DNA of 64,000 nt from Otis tarda (GCA_026413225.1 CM048554.1:69804463-69868462), one strand, 5' to 3'. Positions 12,899 to 26,054 are shown, counted from the first letter of the stretch. Notes: generated by a model from the letters alone, not told the origin. Translations and numbers: made by a program.

Positions 12899-15800
12899 GT
12901 AGGTTTGGTAATTTAATTTTCAGTTACTCCAGGCTCCATTCCATAAGAATTTGTTTGTGGTTTGCAAAACTTGGAAACTTTCTTGAGCTAAGTACTCTTG
13001 TTTTGCTTTGTGCCATTGGCTTTTTCAGAGTTTGGAAGAGGAACAAAAATGAGGATGAAATTTAACTAAAAGAATTCAGCTTTCACAGTTTTTCGTAGCT
13101 CCTGTGACTCTCAGTGGTGGAGTATGGCTTATAAAGTGTTAGCAAAACCCGTTTTCCAGAGTTTGGGGAATGAGTTCTCTACTGCCCTTCAGTATATTGA
13201 AGGGGAGTATTGGGAGTTACGCCATCTCAGCCTTTTCTGTAAGCCAGTTGTTACATGATGTGAGTCTGGTACCCAAAACGGACGAGTTCCAGTCTCATGG
13301 GATACATGATAGCCCGCACAGAGGCAGCCTCCAGTTTCTGAATCTCAGAAGAACAGAAGTTGAACAATTTAAAAAAAAATAAATCTTGCGCTGACTGTGC
13401 ACTCAGGTAAACTGTAAGTAATAATCAGCAACAACTGTCTGCGGTGAGCAGGACAAGGGTCCCCCTTTCAAACCAGGGGGTTGCTAGTTTTGAGTCAACA
13501 GGGGAAAATAGCCAATATTTCTCACTCTAGCCTTCAAAGATACAGGCTAAGCTTTTTTTTTTTTTTTCCTCATTGACAACTTTTTGTGTATTAACAGCTA
13601 GCAGAGTGGTTCAACGAGCAGGTGGGTAGGGTGGGCTCAGAGAAGGCAGGAACGTCCTAGCAAGGAAGCCACCCTATCCAGCACTGCAGGGGACAGCAGT
13701 GGCCAAACAATGGGTTGCCTGGGCAAGTGGCATGACCGCTCACCTTTCGTGCAAAATGAAATCAGTCCTGCTGCACAATCAGCCTGATCTCAGCCAGAAA
13801 ACAGCATAAAAATTCATTTCCTTGGTGAGGGTTGTGCAAACATCAGAACATCATGTCACAAACAGTACATTGGATGGATTAGGAGCTTACTCTAGTATAG
13901 TACAGTATATTCCAGACTAAAGTCCCTGGAATTTAAATGCTTGGGGGAAAAAAAAAAAAAAAAAAAAAAAAAAACTTGCTAAATTTTCTTTAGCATAAGA
14001 GATCTCTTCTCAGGTGATTAATTGTTGCTTTGGGAAGCAGTGGCTGTTTTGAGTTACAGTTGATGACTGGAAGTATTAATCTGCAAGCACTGGTGATAAT
14101 AGTGCTTCTGCCTGCTGTGTGCCGATGAGTGCTCTTGAGTTAGCAAACTGAATTATAAAAGCCTCATCCTGTACAAAGCAGTGGCCTCCTTTTTCACGTT
14201 GATGCAGAGTAGCTTCAAACTATTATTTGCATTCCTTCCGCCGTCACTCTTAGAAGTATCACATGGCAGAGAAACCAGAGAATTTCAGAAAATTTCTTGA
14301 TCTTGTAGGGAAATGTTTAAATTAAAGAGTGTTTTGTCTATCTGTATGAGAGCAAGTAAATCTGGAGAATTCATTCCTGACGTAATTCTTCTGAAACTGC
14401 CTGCAATACATAGAGCAATGTTTACAGATTTATATTTTTCCATTTAAATTAGATACATCAGGGAAAAAATGAATATTGATGCCTGTAGTGCTGCAAAACT
14501 AGAGCTCTGCATAGGAAAGAAATTCTCTCCAATAAAAGATTTCAGAACTTTAAACTTTAGGCTTATACAAAATCAGACCAAAATCTGAATTCTATTCAAA
14601 TAAAATTACTTTGGATTTTCTGTAGCTTTATGAGGTCACCAAATTTTGGGTTTGTTTGTTTTGGGGTTTTTTCTGCCAGACTCCTCATGATATAGTAAAC
14701 AAAAAGTGCATGAGAAATTGGAAAAAAATTTGTCTCTTCTTGCCAAAATACTATCTAATATCCTCATCAGATTTTCTTCATACTGAATTCTGGTGAACAG
14801 AAATGGTTTTGTGAAGCATCCTCATGTCTTGAAGTGTGTTCCCTTGTAGAGAGTGTTCTCCTTAAGTTTTTATAATCTGCTCCTTCAATCTTCCTTTCCA
14901 ATGGCTAGAAAGCCAGAGAAAAAAAACATACAGTTACCTCTTGGAGATCTTCCAGGAAAGGGGTTGGGGTGTTCTCCAGTGGAATCAGCAGATCAATAGT
15001 TGCTGTATGGTTAGGTTGCAGAATAGGTAGGTGAATTAATACCAAAGAATTGCTCCATTTATTCCCAGATGAATGCAAGTCCACAAGCCTATCCAAGAAA
15101 TTCTGTTTTCAGGAGTGAATTTGTTTTGAAAATAAAATCCCTCCTGTACTTTTAAACAGATCAGACATGTCGTCCACTTGCAGACTTATTTGACTCCTAG
15201 AGCTACAGAGCAAACATTGCTGCAACTTCTCACTAGAATTATAAAAAGCAAAAATGTCCTATTTATTCTTCAAAGGAGCAGGGATAATATCCAAAGAAAG
15301 AGAAGCTCCAAATCTTTTGAGCTTTACTTGTCATTAATCCAGTGGATCGTATAGGGCCTATGTTTAAAGTCAGCATGTTGGGTTTTTTTTATGTATTGGT
15401 ACACGGAAAACTTAATACCCCTCTCTAAATTAGTGAAATGTGATGTTATGTGCTAAAGCTTATCTAAGAGCAGAAAGAGAATACCTTATCTCAACAAGTT
15501 GCATCCTCAAGCTGCTGGTTGTGCTATAAAAATATTTCTAGCTTCACAGACAGCCATGAAATGGAGATGAGATTTTTTTAATTCACTGCTTTCATAAGAA
15601 GCTGACAATAACAATAGCTGAGTAAGGGGGGAAAAACAGCCCTAAATTTAGTACAAGTGAAGAGAAATTAAATCACCACCTATCAGATCACAACTGAAAA
15701 GCATAGCAGTGGCAGGGCTATATTTTACTCCAAAGTATAGAAAAGATCAGTAACCATGGACTTTATCCCTCCCTGTATTTTTCCCCATCAGTACTAATTT

Positions 15801-17721
15801 CATTACTGAAACAAGCAGAAAAAAAAACCCAAACCAAACAAACAAAACCCAAACCACAATGGCTGTATGTTTCATGCCTGTTCTTGCACTGTAGCTTTGC
15901 TGGATGCTGCTGCGTTATGGATGAGAAACATGAACTGTACAGCAATGAGGCTGTTTCTCCATCTATTGATGTATGATAAATATCTTTTAGGCCTCTTTGG
16001 CAAATGTATACCTCTGGGAAGCTCAGAGAGCTAAATTAAAAAGAAATCAGCATGGCAAATAAAGCACGGCTTCCTGCCCTCATAAAAAAAAAAGTCTTCT
16101 GGAAGTTACATACTAAATTGAAAGGAAATGTCGTGCATGTTGATACCACTCAACAGTCTCCTCTTCTAAACACTACAACAACTACCCACATAGTTAGTCA
16201 GAGTGCAGATTAGGATTTAGCACCCAAAGTTGGACATTAGGGTTCCAGAGAAATAGCCACTACAAAAAAAAAAAAAAAACAAACCAGCAGTTCTGGAGGC
16301 CAATTGTTTGAGAGTGCATAGGTACAGTGATGGGTAAACCAGGGATCTGACAGTTCGCAGGTGGTTCTAGCCACTCATCTCCTTCCCAGTACCTCCCTCC
16401 ATCATCTCGTTTAAGAACAAGTTTAACTGCCAGGCTGGAAATATTTCTCATATTCAGGAGATAAGTAGCTTTGTGCATGCACAGACAGGCTACATGGGAG
16501 GGTTTCTAGCCAACGAGTACTCAGATGAATTGAATGGCTTCTGGGGACAAGACATCCCTGCTCAACCTGACCTCCACTCAGCCATTGTCAGCTTTAATCT
16601 GATGCCTTGCAGAAGTCTTGGGGAAAAGGAAGAGTCCAGAGGCATGTAGCTGTAAACAGCTTCCATCAGTGAGAGGAATGGGAAATACGTTCTGAATGTG
16701 TCTTAAACATATTTAAAAAGAAAAGTAGTGATGTATGTGAATGTTGAAATGTAAGGATTAGGAGAGAGGTTTGAATTCAAGAAAGGGAGAAGAGAGACAA
16801 TGGGAGTAGAGCTATGAAAGCATCAGGAAAGGTGAAGTTCAAGTCAACCAAATTGAGCAGACTAGAGATCTGAAAACAAACATCCCAATTCCCACCTGGC
16901 TGGGCCGCTGCCCAGTTAAGACAAACCCCACCTGATCAGGAAGTGCAGTCCTGCCTGTGCGTCTGCCTGAAGCTTCACCCACCAGCCTGCTTGGAGGAGA
17001 GGCAACTCAGGTCTGGTGGCTGATGTCAACATGGATCCATATTATCTGATAATTGTACTGAGCAAAGCCACAGGCAGCTTTTCTCATGAGATTAGCAGAA
17101 GCTCAGGGCTGCTCTAAGGTTTTGTGACAGACATCCAGCTGGGTCTAGGTAAGCTTGTCCAGTAGCAGGTGGTGTGAACTCGCATTCAGACTGTCACTGT
17201 CCTGTGTGGATGTGCCTCTGCAAGTTAACATGTGCTTGGTGATCTCCATACCTTTCTCATCTTCAGAGTGTAGACGCATGTATATACGGCCATGTATATT
17301 TGTGGTTAGGCAGTATCTGAGCAGACATTCTCAACATTGTATAATACCAAACTGTTGAACTTAGACATGTAGAAAGGTGATATTCATGAAGTTATAATAG
17401 TTATATTATTAGAATACCATTTCCTTCTGAATGCCTGCCTGAAAGACACTACTGGGTATGTGGTTGTTTTCTGGTGGCTGGGACATTAGGCCCAGTAATT
17501 TATTTTTTCCATGGAGTATTACCTCGCCATGCAGTCAGAACTCATAACGCATACCTGCTGTTTTACAGTGTGACAATGGGATAGTGTTGCTAAAGACATG
17601 CATTTATTTTGTCATTGTGAACCATATGTATAAGATCACTTACAGAAATATTATTCCAGTTATATGCACCTATGCTAACACAATGTGAATTTCTAATTTT
17701 AACGCTGCTTTCACAATACAG
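12899..17721 (+). other. TRDN: TRDN intron
   Basis: A 4.8-kb intron that includes a 27-nt poly-A run at 13948-13974 and shorter A-runs near 16264-16280. Apart from the candidate exon at 13598-13621 no coding signal was accepted. Confidence 0.55.
13598..13621 (+). CDS. TRDN: candidate triadin exon, 24 nt
   Basis: Seen: a T-rich tract, then GTGTATTAACAG, then 24 nt, then donor GTGGGT. Phase 1 reading gives ASRVVQRA with the first codon completed by the G of exon 12851-12898. The trailing G completes Glu with exon 17722. Length and phase fit. However, the peptide lacks Lys/Glu enrichment, and the poly-T could be the reverse copy of a retroposon tail, so this is weaker than the other candidates. 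Confidence 0.35.
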
Positions 17722-17766
17722 AGGAGAAAATTAAACAACAAAAGACAACTCCCACTGAGAAGTCAG
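17722..17766 (+). CDS. TRDN: triadin internal exon (KEKE), 45 nt
   Basis: Seen: acceptor GCTTTCACAATACAG, 45 nt, donor GTAGGA. Phase 1 reading gives EEKIKQQKTTPTEKS, with Glu completed from the preceding G and a trailing G. Lys/Glu/Thr/Pro repeats are characteristic of the triadin luminal domain. It fits the same 1-1 phase series as its neighbours. Confidence 0.82.
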
Positions 17767-19817
17767 GTAGGAACAAGTCATTCTCTCCTGATTTATGGGG
17801 GGGGAAGGGGGTGCTAAGCACTATTCAGTACTCATCTAATGTAGTATGTTTGCAGTACTATTTTTTTACAGTACTTTGAAATATGTGACTGATAACACTT
17901 TCTTAGAGAAAATTTAGCAGATTAACAATTGTAGATTCCATTCTAACAACAGTCCTCCCGATGACAAAGCCAGGTCAAGACATTTCAGCTCTCAGGCTGC
18001 TTGTTCCAACCTCTCTGCCAGAGCTGGGCTAATGAAACAAGGTGTAAATGTAGCTGTAAATCAGATCTCTGAAATAATCCCAAATATCCTTGCAAGGCAT
18101 TGCTGTTTGTTTTATCCAACCTCAGACCTTTCAAGTGACTGAATTTCCACACAGAGACCAGTGCCCAAGTAGGGAGTGATGCAGGAGGATGAATCACAGG
18201 TTGGATTAGAAACTTGGATGAGTTTTAAACTTGCTTTCTCATGGGAAAAATATTTTTGGAACTAATCTCTAAGTCTTTGGGTCTTTTCTATGATTTAGAC
18301 CTTGTAGGCTTTGTAATAACAGTGCTGACAGAAAAAAAAAATCAAGTAATATTGACTATTACAGAAACCCTGAAGGATCACCCAAAGAATTAGAACATTC
18401 TCATCATCATTGACAATTTACACAAAGGTGTTTTGAAGGATTTTTCTAAATATCAACCTCTTTATTTTTACTTGGGGTAGCCTCGATTCAAACATAAAAT
18501 GAAAGATTGCCAAATCAATGATACCAACAATGGATTTTTATTTGATATCATGATGATAGTGATGATGATGAACATTTTCAATAAAATAAAATGCTGTTTT
18601 GTTTTAAGATGAATGGTGCTGTTTACTACCTCATTTCTTATTTCATATATGTCTTTTCTTCTCTGCAGTAGCAGAATAGATGTACAGAGTAGTACTGTTC
18701 TGTCTCTAATTATGAACACTCATATAATTTGTGGGTTTATGTTGCTTTCTGTAAGAACTCTCATGATAATCTATCATTTTACTATGAAGTGATATTTTAC
18801 AGCACTATCTGTTTATCCAATAAAAATACTGTTTTGATGGTTTTTATCTGAACATAAACTGCTGTAGCTTGTTCAAAACCATGTGAATTATGTTTCTGTT
18901 AATAGAATTTGAGAAATTACTGCAAAATACTTCAATGTATTTCCAACATTTAATGAGTTAGCAATTACTGATAGGCAAACAAGTCTGCGGAAGGACGAAA
19001 TGACATCTTTGAATTTACAGGATTTTCACACGTAAATTCACAATTTTGTTTTTAGGGTCAGCTAAGTTTCTCCCTTATTTTGTGACCACAATCATAAGGC
19101 TCAAACTGTGGTTTAGTAGTGGTTGGAAACAAAACTGTCAGAAATATCATGACTTCACTGCTTTTTGTAAGATTCTTTAAAGTCATGTTCTCGCCAAATC
19201 TTTTTCCTGTTTGTTGCAAGCAAACTGGAAATGCAGTACTTGAGGCTGGCAAACTTAACATAAGCCACTACAGAAATAACTTGTAAGTTTTCAGATCAAT
19301 ACCTGTTGAGCTTGAAACAGGCAACTTCAAACAGTGGGTAAGTCATTCCCATCTTCATTTAACAAACATTTTATAATAATATGAGTTATCCTCTGGGGGT
19401 GACTGGTGCTCTCCTGACTAAAAGTGTAGACCAATGTGTTCTCAATGTTGCAAGTCAGTTGAATCCCACCCAAACTTTCCAACCATCTGTTGACTGGTCT
19501 GGAGCTACTTCTACACTGTTACAGAGGGAGAAGTGGTCCTGGGGTACGTAAATGTGTTACTGTGCTAAAGGACAGGATACTGCATTATTTCAGTAGGAGC
19601 TGATAGCTACTGGAAGTTGCAAATGTCTAAACATTTTACAGCCTACCTACATTTTAGGGGCCTGAATGCTGTGCATCTTTACATGAACGGGGGAAGCTAA
19701 AAACAAGTGTGAGCTGACTGCCATAAAAATATTTGAATATTAAAAAGAAAGAAAAAGTAGAGTCTATTTTCTCTTTATATCTAAATATTACAATTTACCT
19801 TCTTTTGTCTTCTGTAG
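17767..19817 (+). other. TRDN: TRDN intron
   Basis: A 2-kb AT-rich intron. A G-rich run sits just after the donor at about 17798-17813 and a short GAT-rich stretch at about 18543-18572. No repeat family was recognised. Confidence 0.5.
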
Positions 19818-19835
19818 TCCAGGCAAAGCCAGCAA
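19818..19835 (+). CDS. TRDN: probable triadin microexon, 18 nt
   Basis: Seen: an excellent pyrimidine tract and acceptor (TTTTGTCTTCTGTAG), then 18 nt, then donor GTACGT. In phase 1 it encodes VQAKPA, with Val completed by the G of exon 17722-17766, and leaves an A. That A gives Met with exon 20334 or Lys with exon 21538. The small Lys/Pro/Ala peptide and 1-1 phase suit triadin. The exon at 22459-22479 has the same build: TC start, CAA-like end, GTACGT donor. Confidence 0.6.
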
Positions 19836-20333
19836 GTACGTGATACCTACCTTGATCAGAAAAATTCCTGTAAAATTGCTGGATATGTGTGATTTTTTGA
19901 CTTTAACATATGGAAGCTGTGCCTTAGCAATTTCTAGTTTTGCTTGAAATTGTAGTGTCTTTATCACCGTGCCTTCCATTACTTTCATTTAACCTACTGT
20001 CTTGTCATTGCTATTTAAAAGTTTATTTGATATAACTAATTGCTTCAGTACAGGAGCCAGCTCATCCTATGCTTCCCGTATCACAAGTCTCAACAAAATA
20101 AATTAATAGTGACAAGCTTATTAAAAATCACTGTTATCAATTCATTGGGTTGAATAAATACTCCTACTGAATTAAAAAGAGGAAAAGAAAGACATCATCA
20201 CATTTTCTTCCTAATCCTATATTATTTTAGTGTAACTACATCTAGAATTTTTCTCAGTCAAAAAGAACTGAAGAGTCCACTTACCATGCAGCCTGCTTTC
20301 TCAGTTAACTTTCTCTATCTTACATGCCTTCAG
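19836..20333 (+). other. TRDN: TRDN intron (short)
   Basis: About 500 nt of AT-rich sequence ending in a good pyrimidine tract (CTTTCTCTATCTTACATGCCTTCAG spans about 20309-20333). Nothing else was seen. Confidence 0.45.
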
Positions 20334-20450
20334 TGTGCAAGATAAAGTGCAAAAGTAAAAAAAAAAGAAAAAAAAAATCAGTTAAATCCCCAAATACTGC
20401 CACGCTCAAGAAAAGCCCAGATATTGAAAAAAATATCACTCTTCACTGGC
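20334..20450 (+). CDS. TRDN: probable triadin exon, lysine-rich, 117 nt
   Basis: Seen: a strong acceptor (ACATGCCTTCAG) opens a phase-1 frame that stays open for 117 nt, through an A-rich stretch, to a consensus donor (GGC then GTAAGT at 20451). The frame encodes a very basic first half (VCKIKCKSKKKRKKKS) and then VKSPNTATLKKSPDIEKN and ITLHW. A leftover C completes Gln with exon 21538. Start and end phases are both 1 and the length is divisible by three. It is longer than its neighbours and has two Cys, which is unusual for KEKE exons. Inference: a further triadin exon, perhaps alternatively used. The A-rich centre could be prone to slippage. Confidence 0.5.
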
Positions 20451-21537
20451 GTAAGTTTTAATTCATACCTCATAAAAATGTTTCCCATTTGAAATTCCCT
20501 ATCTTGTCTTCATCTAGACATTTCCTGGCATGTATCTTCACCAGAAACCACAGTTGCTAGGAGTTCAATTATTCATCGAAGTAGCAGAAGGGCTGAGGTA
20601 TATTGCCCTTTTTTCACAGGCTACTCATGTTTTCAACAGTTTCTGCTTTACAGCCCACTTTCGTGTCCTTGTTGATCAAAAATACACTAATATACAGATT
20701 TTTAGCTGTGGGAATCACCACCTGGAAACAAGGCCAGCGTAGCTGTCCATTGATTCCTTTGCTCTAAAATGTATTTGAATGCATTTGGCATAGCTGCTAC
20801 TATGCTATGACATATGTGGTGTGGGTTTTTTTCAATTCTTTTTAAGCAGGTGTGACTTTTGTATAAATTATCTAGTGCTAGACCTTGGTTTTTTTAAAAA
20901 AAAAAGCTTCTTCATCTTTTCTATTTCCAGCAACCTAACATAAATTCTTATTTTTTTTTTCCAGTAGTAATTATGACATAAAAAAGAGAGCAGAGAGAAA
21001 AAAAAAAGATGCATTGCCTACCAAACACTGCTGGTTCTCTAATTTTCCACAGTGAGATATAATTTATTCTTATGGAGTAGGATGTTTTTGAGACTTTGGG
21101 AATTCAGCTCAAGTATATCTGACTCAACAATATAAAAGTCGAGTGAATGTTTGCTGAATTTGCTCTGTACTCTCCTTTCAAATAACAAAAATGGAAAGTA
21201 GATACAAATTTCATTTCAAAAATTGAAGGGAGCCCTACTAACTGACTTCTTCTTTAAGATAGATGCATAACTGTTAGTAACATTAATAGTAGCTATATGT
21301 GTGGAGCTATGTGTAGTACTACTGCAGTTCGCTATTTTGTGGCAGATCCCTCAGTGGATAATCTGTTAGTAACTGGTCATGTGGGTTTTCTTCAAAATAA
21401 CAGCATGAAGCAGAAGAAAATGAATGTTTGTTCCTGAAAAATATACATGCAATCCTTCTTAGTTAAAAAAAAAAAGATATATAAAACGTAACTTAGAAAT
21501 ATTATGGCAATCTTGCTATGCTCTTTCTTTTATCTAG
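20451..21537 (+). other. TRDN: TRDN intron
   Basis: A 1.1-kb AT-rich intron with several short A- and T-runs. A strong-looking acceptor near 20965 leads straight into in-frame stops in phase 1 and is ignored. Confidence 0.5.
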
Positions 21538-21585
21538 AGCGTGAAGCAGCCAGGCATGAAAAAGATGTTCTACCTACAAAACCAG
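21538..21585 (+). CDS. TRDN: triadin internal exon (KEKE), 48 nt
   Basis: Seen: acceptor CTTTCTTTTATCTAG, 48 nt, donor GTAGGC. Phase 1 reading gives EREAARHEKDVLPTKP and a trailing G. The pattern (R/H)HEK...KP-G resembles exon 12851-12898 (KHEK...NKP-G), and both are 48 nt. This suggests the two arose by exon duplication. Charged, hydrophilic and free of membrane segments, as expected for the luminal part. Confidence 0.82.
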
Positions 21586-22458
21586 GTAGGCAGTCCTGCA
21601 TTTTATGCATTCATTACTTTTGAAACTGTTATTTAAAGAAATTGCGAAGTATAATTGCATACGACAAATGTCAAAATCATGGTCCTTCAATCTATTTTGC
21701 TGTATAGAATGGCCTTGACATGTCATACTATAGCTAAGGTAGCACACTATGTATTTGCAATGCCAACTGTCATTTTCTGAAGATATACTTATCAAAGGTC
21801 AAGTTTCTATTTCTGAAATTCCGCTGATGTCAAAGAAGTTATGCCAGCAAAGAATTTTAATAATTTTCTGGAAGTATTTGCTTTGAATGTCTTCATTATT
21901 TGTGGGTATCTGCCATTTACTTGGACTTCACAGCCTTCCTGTATGAGTCAACTTCTCAAGACCAGCAAAAGTTTAGTTTTCCTCCATAGCAGGTATTATA
22001 CGATAACTATTCAGATCATGCCCTGGCACTATCCATCATCTACGATAAGTGTCTCTGCATATCATAGCTCCTATGCAGCCTCACTTGTACAGGATAGAGC
22101 AAAATTACTACAGGTATAGGAAGCAGTACTGTTCAGTTCCACTGTGAAGCAATTACCATGGGTTTAAAAAGTGTCTTCTCCGTGCTCCTCAGTGAAAGGA
22201 AATAAGTGAAGAATTAAAATTCTTATTGTTAGTATTATTCATCCTTAATCTAGCACAGCAATTATCATGTGTAGCTGTGAACATCCCTACTATTATTACC
22301 CATCATTAGATTGTTAGATTAATACTGTGAGATTACTAAAAAAATATGGTTTAATATGCAGTAAATATATAGAACAAATGAAGTCATTCTCCACCACCAC
22401 AATATTATGCTGTACGTGTCTATTCTGACCATTTTTCTTTCCTCTTTTTACTTCCCAG
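21586..22458 (+). other. TRDN: TRDN intron
   Basis: About 870 nt of AT-rich intron. The open frame that overlaps its middle (21841-22119) shows no splice compatibility and no protein-like pattern. Confidence 0.5.
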
Positions 22459-22479
22459 TCAAACTGAAAAACACTGCAA
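22459..22479 (+). CDS. TRDN: probable triadin microexon, 21 nt
   Basis: Seen: a long pyrimidine tract (TTTCTTTCCTCTTTTTACTTCCCAG spans about 22434-22458), 21 nt, then donor GTACGT. Phase 1 reading gives VKLKNTA with Val completed by the G of exon 21538-21585. The remaining A gives Ser with exon 26055 or Thr with exon 27136. The acceptor is one of the strongest in the window and the peptide is basic. It closely resembles microexon 19818-19835 in layout. Confidence 0.6.
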
Positions 22480-25400
22480 GTACGTGTCATGTCTTGTTTC
22501 CTATGGGATATAAACCTTCCTCTCAGATGCATGTTGTCTCAATTTGCATTTTTGCAATTATGTCATATTAGATAATGCTGTTTTCCTGCTTATACTACAG
22601 GTACTCTCATACTCACTCTGCTTAGTAACAGCTGAACACACTAAAACTTATTTAATATTCTGAAGCTGCAACACTCAAACTCTGTTCGCAATTTTTACTT
22701 TTAATAAAAGTAAAGTATATTATGCTAGAAGTGTAATTGATGCTCTGGTGATTTTAGATGAGTGTAGACACAAGATTTCTCTTCATGCAAATATATTGTT
22801 TATGAAAAATAACAAAATGGCACATAGCATAGCTGAATTAGACAATCTTTTCATTACTACTTTTACCATTTCAAAATGACTTATTTCATTAATTCACTAA
22901 GAACATTCTTGGCCTTGTTTCCATACCTTTTTTCCTACTTTTATAAAAAACTAAATTGAATTAAAGAAGAGAAAGAGATATTTCCATTTCAGATTAGTTT
23001 TAAGGAGAGTTCAAGGGGAATTTCTTGCAAAACAGACTTTCACTGAAGTCATTTGATAATTCTCTTGTTAAAGTTAGAAAGACTTTGGAATAGACAAAGA
23101 CTGAGATTTGTGCTTATTGTGGCAAGTCACTGCAAATCATGATCAAACAACAATCAGAAGGACAGTGTTGACAATGTATGCTTTGAATTGTGAAATGTTG
23201 AAGTATGGACCTTCACAGGTGAATCAGTTGTAGCCTCTTTAGCACAGGAACTTTGTTTTCTTTTTTCTACTGTGCCTGGCACATCAAGACCAAACCATGT
23301 GTTATTCTGATGCAAAGTAATCTATAAAGAGTACCCTAAACCATGAGACAAAGACCTCTTCCTGCTCCAGGTCGGAAGCTAACAACAAGGCAAGGCAAAC
23401 TGATTCCATTAAGCTTCCTAAATTACTCTTTTATGTTAGGTGCTTGAAGTTAGCTCTTAAACATCTGTCAGAAGACTCATTGGTATTCTGAACCCCAACT
23501 CCAAAGGGAAAGGGAGAACATGAAGAATCTGAAGTGTGCCGACACTGAAGGATCTCCTGCAATCCTGAATTGCAGTGTTCAGTTTTCAATTATTATTGCA
23601 AAATGATTGCTTCCTGTGAATCTATTGGAGTGTTTATTTCCATTTTTTCCAGTATTTTAAGTAAATTTTCCTCTATTTGATTCCATTATTCAGATTTATT
23701 CAGTCTTATGTTCACTGAATCTGCTCACTGACATTTTATGTCTCCTCCACTGATTTATCTGAGAGACCCTCTGACGGCACTCTCTTCTATTAGAGAACCA
23801 TTAGAGATTTAAGTGACTAATTCCTCGTGCTTTCTGCAATAAGGATCGCTGTCTACAATGCTTTTTTATCAAGAGCTGTATTACCCTGGCATATTGTGAA
23901 TGTAAGGAAGAGCCAAGATATTTTCCCTTGACTTTTGCAGAGGGGTATTTGTACCACATTCTTGATATTATATCCTGCTGTTTGAAATAATTATAAAGGT
24001 TAACAGTGCCTTTAGAAAAAGAAAAGAGAAAAAAAAAGAAAAAAAAAGAAAAAGCAGTAACAAGCAGACCTATGATCATATACAAAAGTAATTCTGTTGA
24101 CACTGCCTATTTTGAGCTAACCATACTTGAATATATCTAGTTCAAGATTTTAAGCATCGGAGCTATCTATTTTAAATTACCTTTTTGTACTCAAAGAAGA
24201 ACACTTAGTTGGATTGCTACCTTCTTTATTTTTAGAGCTCTATGTAGCTTTGCTTCATGTATTTCTCAGCCAGGTGTACAGAATGCTTGCCATAACATGA
24301 ACATAGCTGTCATGTAATTCAGCATGAGACATAGCCATGGATACAAAATACTCACTGATTTTAGAGTTCAAGTCTATTAGGGATGTAAATATCAATATAC
24401 TTTATCTGGGCCAAATTTATGTACATATTACACCCTGTGCAGTCTTACTGTAAAAGTAAATGAGGTTTAAATGAGTAGAGAGACTATATCATTAAATGAA
24501 TGACAAGTTATAAACAGAAATACAAGATTGAGTTTGAAAAGTCCCAAAATTAACAATAAGTGCATGTTTATAGTAACTTGCTAAGTGAATTACAATGCAA
24601 TTATAAAACTAATTGGTAAAGTATCTTATTTTTCACAATTTCTGTTTTAGCACACAGCAAGGTCTTTGACAGCAATTGATCCTGTATCAAATCTGAATGT
24701 GTAATGAAAATCAGAATTTGCTCCCTGCATACTGACTAAAGACTTTCAAATTGTGAGAGGTTACCTTGAACAGAGGACAGAACTGGTGGCATTTCTTACT
24801 CATGGAAGAAGTAACACTAAACTCTATTTTGCAGTCAAGAAGAACTCCTCAGTTAAGGAGTGAGGACATGAACCCCTTTCCTAAATTTAGTGTCACAGAC
24901 GATTTTATTTTCTTCTGAAAATGAGAAGAGGTGTTAATCTGTGGGTCATGATGCAGTAATGTATCATCTTTTAGCAACCATTAGCATGATCATAAGCAGA
25001 AATGTAAATATTAAAGGACTTGAGCATGCTAGCATTTAATAGAAACAAAACTGCCCTTTGCTGAATGCCTGTAGTGCCTAAGTATTGAGCACTGACATTT
25101 ATGGGTCTCCTTATGAACAAAGACCTGAATAAAAGTTTCCTGGGATGTGTTAGTGAAAACCATGCTTAATTGCTCAGTCTTTCCGCATGAAGAAAATACA
25201 GAGATAATTCAATCAAAGGAGACCCTCAAGTATTTTGTGAGCATATTCCTTTTTTATCCTGCTCAGGGAATAAAGGTTTCACCTGGATAGTGAGGTTATT
25301 CTCTTTCCTTAAAATTGAGTCTTAAAATAAAACTAGGACTAATGAAGCAGTAATATGTAAAAAATAATTGGATTCCAAATCACAATTTAATTCATTCCTT

Positions 25401-26054
25401 CGATTTAAAAAGAGTAATGATGGTTTTTACCAGGGAATTTCTATCCCATCACATTGATCATTTTTTATTAATTATTATGGGTGTTAAAATAGCATGGGAA
25501 TATGTTTCTTTTGTGCTGTACAAAGATGTAGTCAAAATTTTTCAAGCTCTCCAGAGCTTTTACTCTTAAAAGGCAAGACAAACTGATAATGCAGGAAAAA
25601 GTTCTACAAGGGTGAATGCCAGCTATTCAAGGTCAGTGTCAGCCTTTGGTTGGGATGTATGGATGATAAGAAAAGAGACGTACAAATTAATTTGAATATA
25701 TTTTTTGGAAAAGAGCATAGTCAGCTATAACCTTGAATGCACATTTAAAAAGAACTCTATTTAAATATTTGCTTGCCAGAAAGCATTGATTGGTATAGTG
25801 TTTGCATTTGCAGAAACCATTGCATGCTGGATTATAGTCATCCGAATAGTGAGCCTCTTAGCTTTCAGTGTGAAATTCTGTGTACATGCCTTTTGCACAT
25901 TTCTTTGCAAATTAATATCCTGCAGAAAAGTTGCGGATGAAAGAGATCTATTTAAGAGGTTACTTGCCTTGAAAAAAACATGGTCCTGAACCTTATATTC
26001 TTTTCCTTCCCTACTTCCTCTTAATTTCTGATTATTTTCCTGGAGAGTCAACAG
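22480..26054 (+). other. TRDN: TRDN intron
   Basis: A 3.6-kb AT-rich intron with an A/G-rich tract at about 24015-24055. A possible alternative last exon at 24835-24863 is described under findings. No interspersed repeat was recognised. Confidence 0.5.

Noticed and set aside
13948..13974. 27-nt poly-A run as a retroposed mRNA tail
   Set aside because: No coding remnant or target duplication was seen around it, so a simple A-run is enough to explain it.
14909..14932. Basic phase 1-1 segment ESQRKKTY after a good acceptor
   Set aside because: The donor is GTTACC, far from consensus. There is no independent support.
16612..16644. Phase 1-1 segment EVLGKRKSPEA
   Set aside because: It ends in T, so joining it to the next exon (which starts AG) creates a TAG stop at the junction.
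22602..22625. Phase 1-1 segment GTLILTLL with a good acceptor
   Set aside because: An entirely hydrophobic peptide does not fit a luminal KEKE linker, and the donor is weak.
25926..25958. Phase 1-1 segment EKLRMKEIYLR after a TATCCTGCAG acceptor
   Set aside because: The donor is GTTACT and the segment lies only about 100 nt before a better microexon. Chance is likely.
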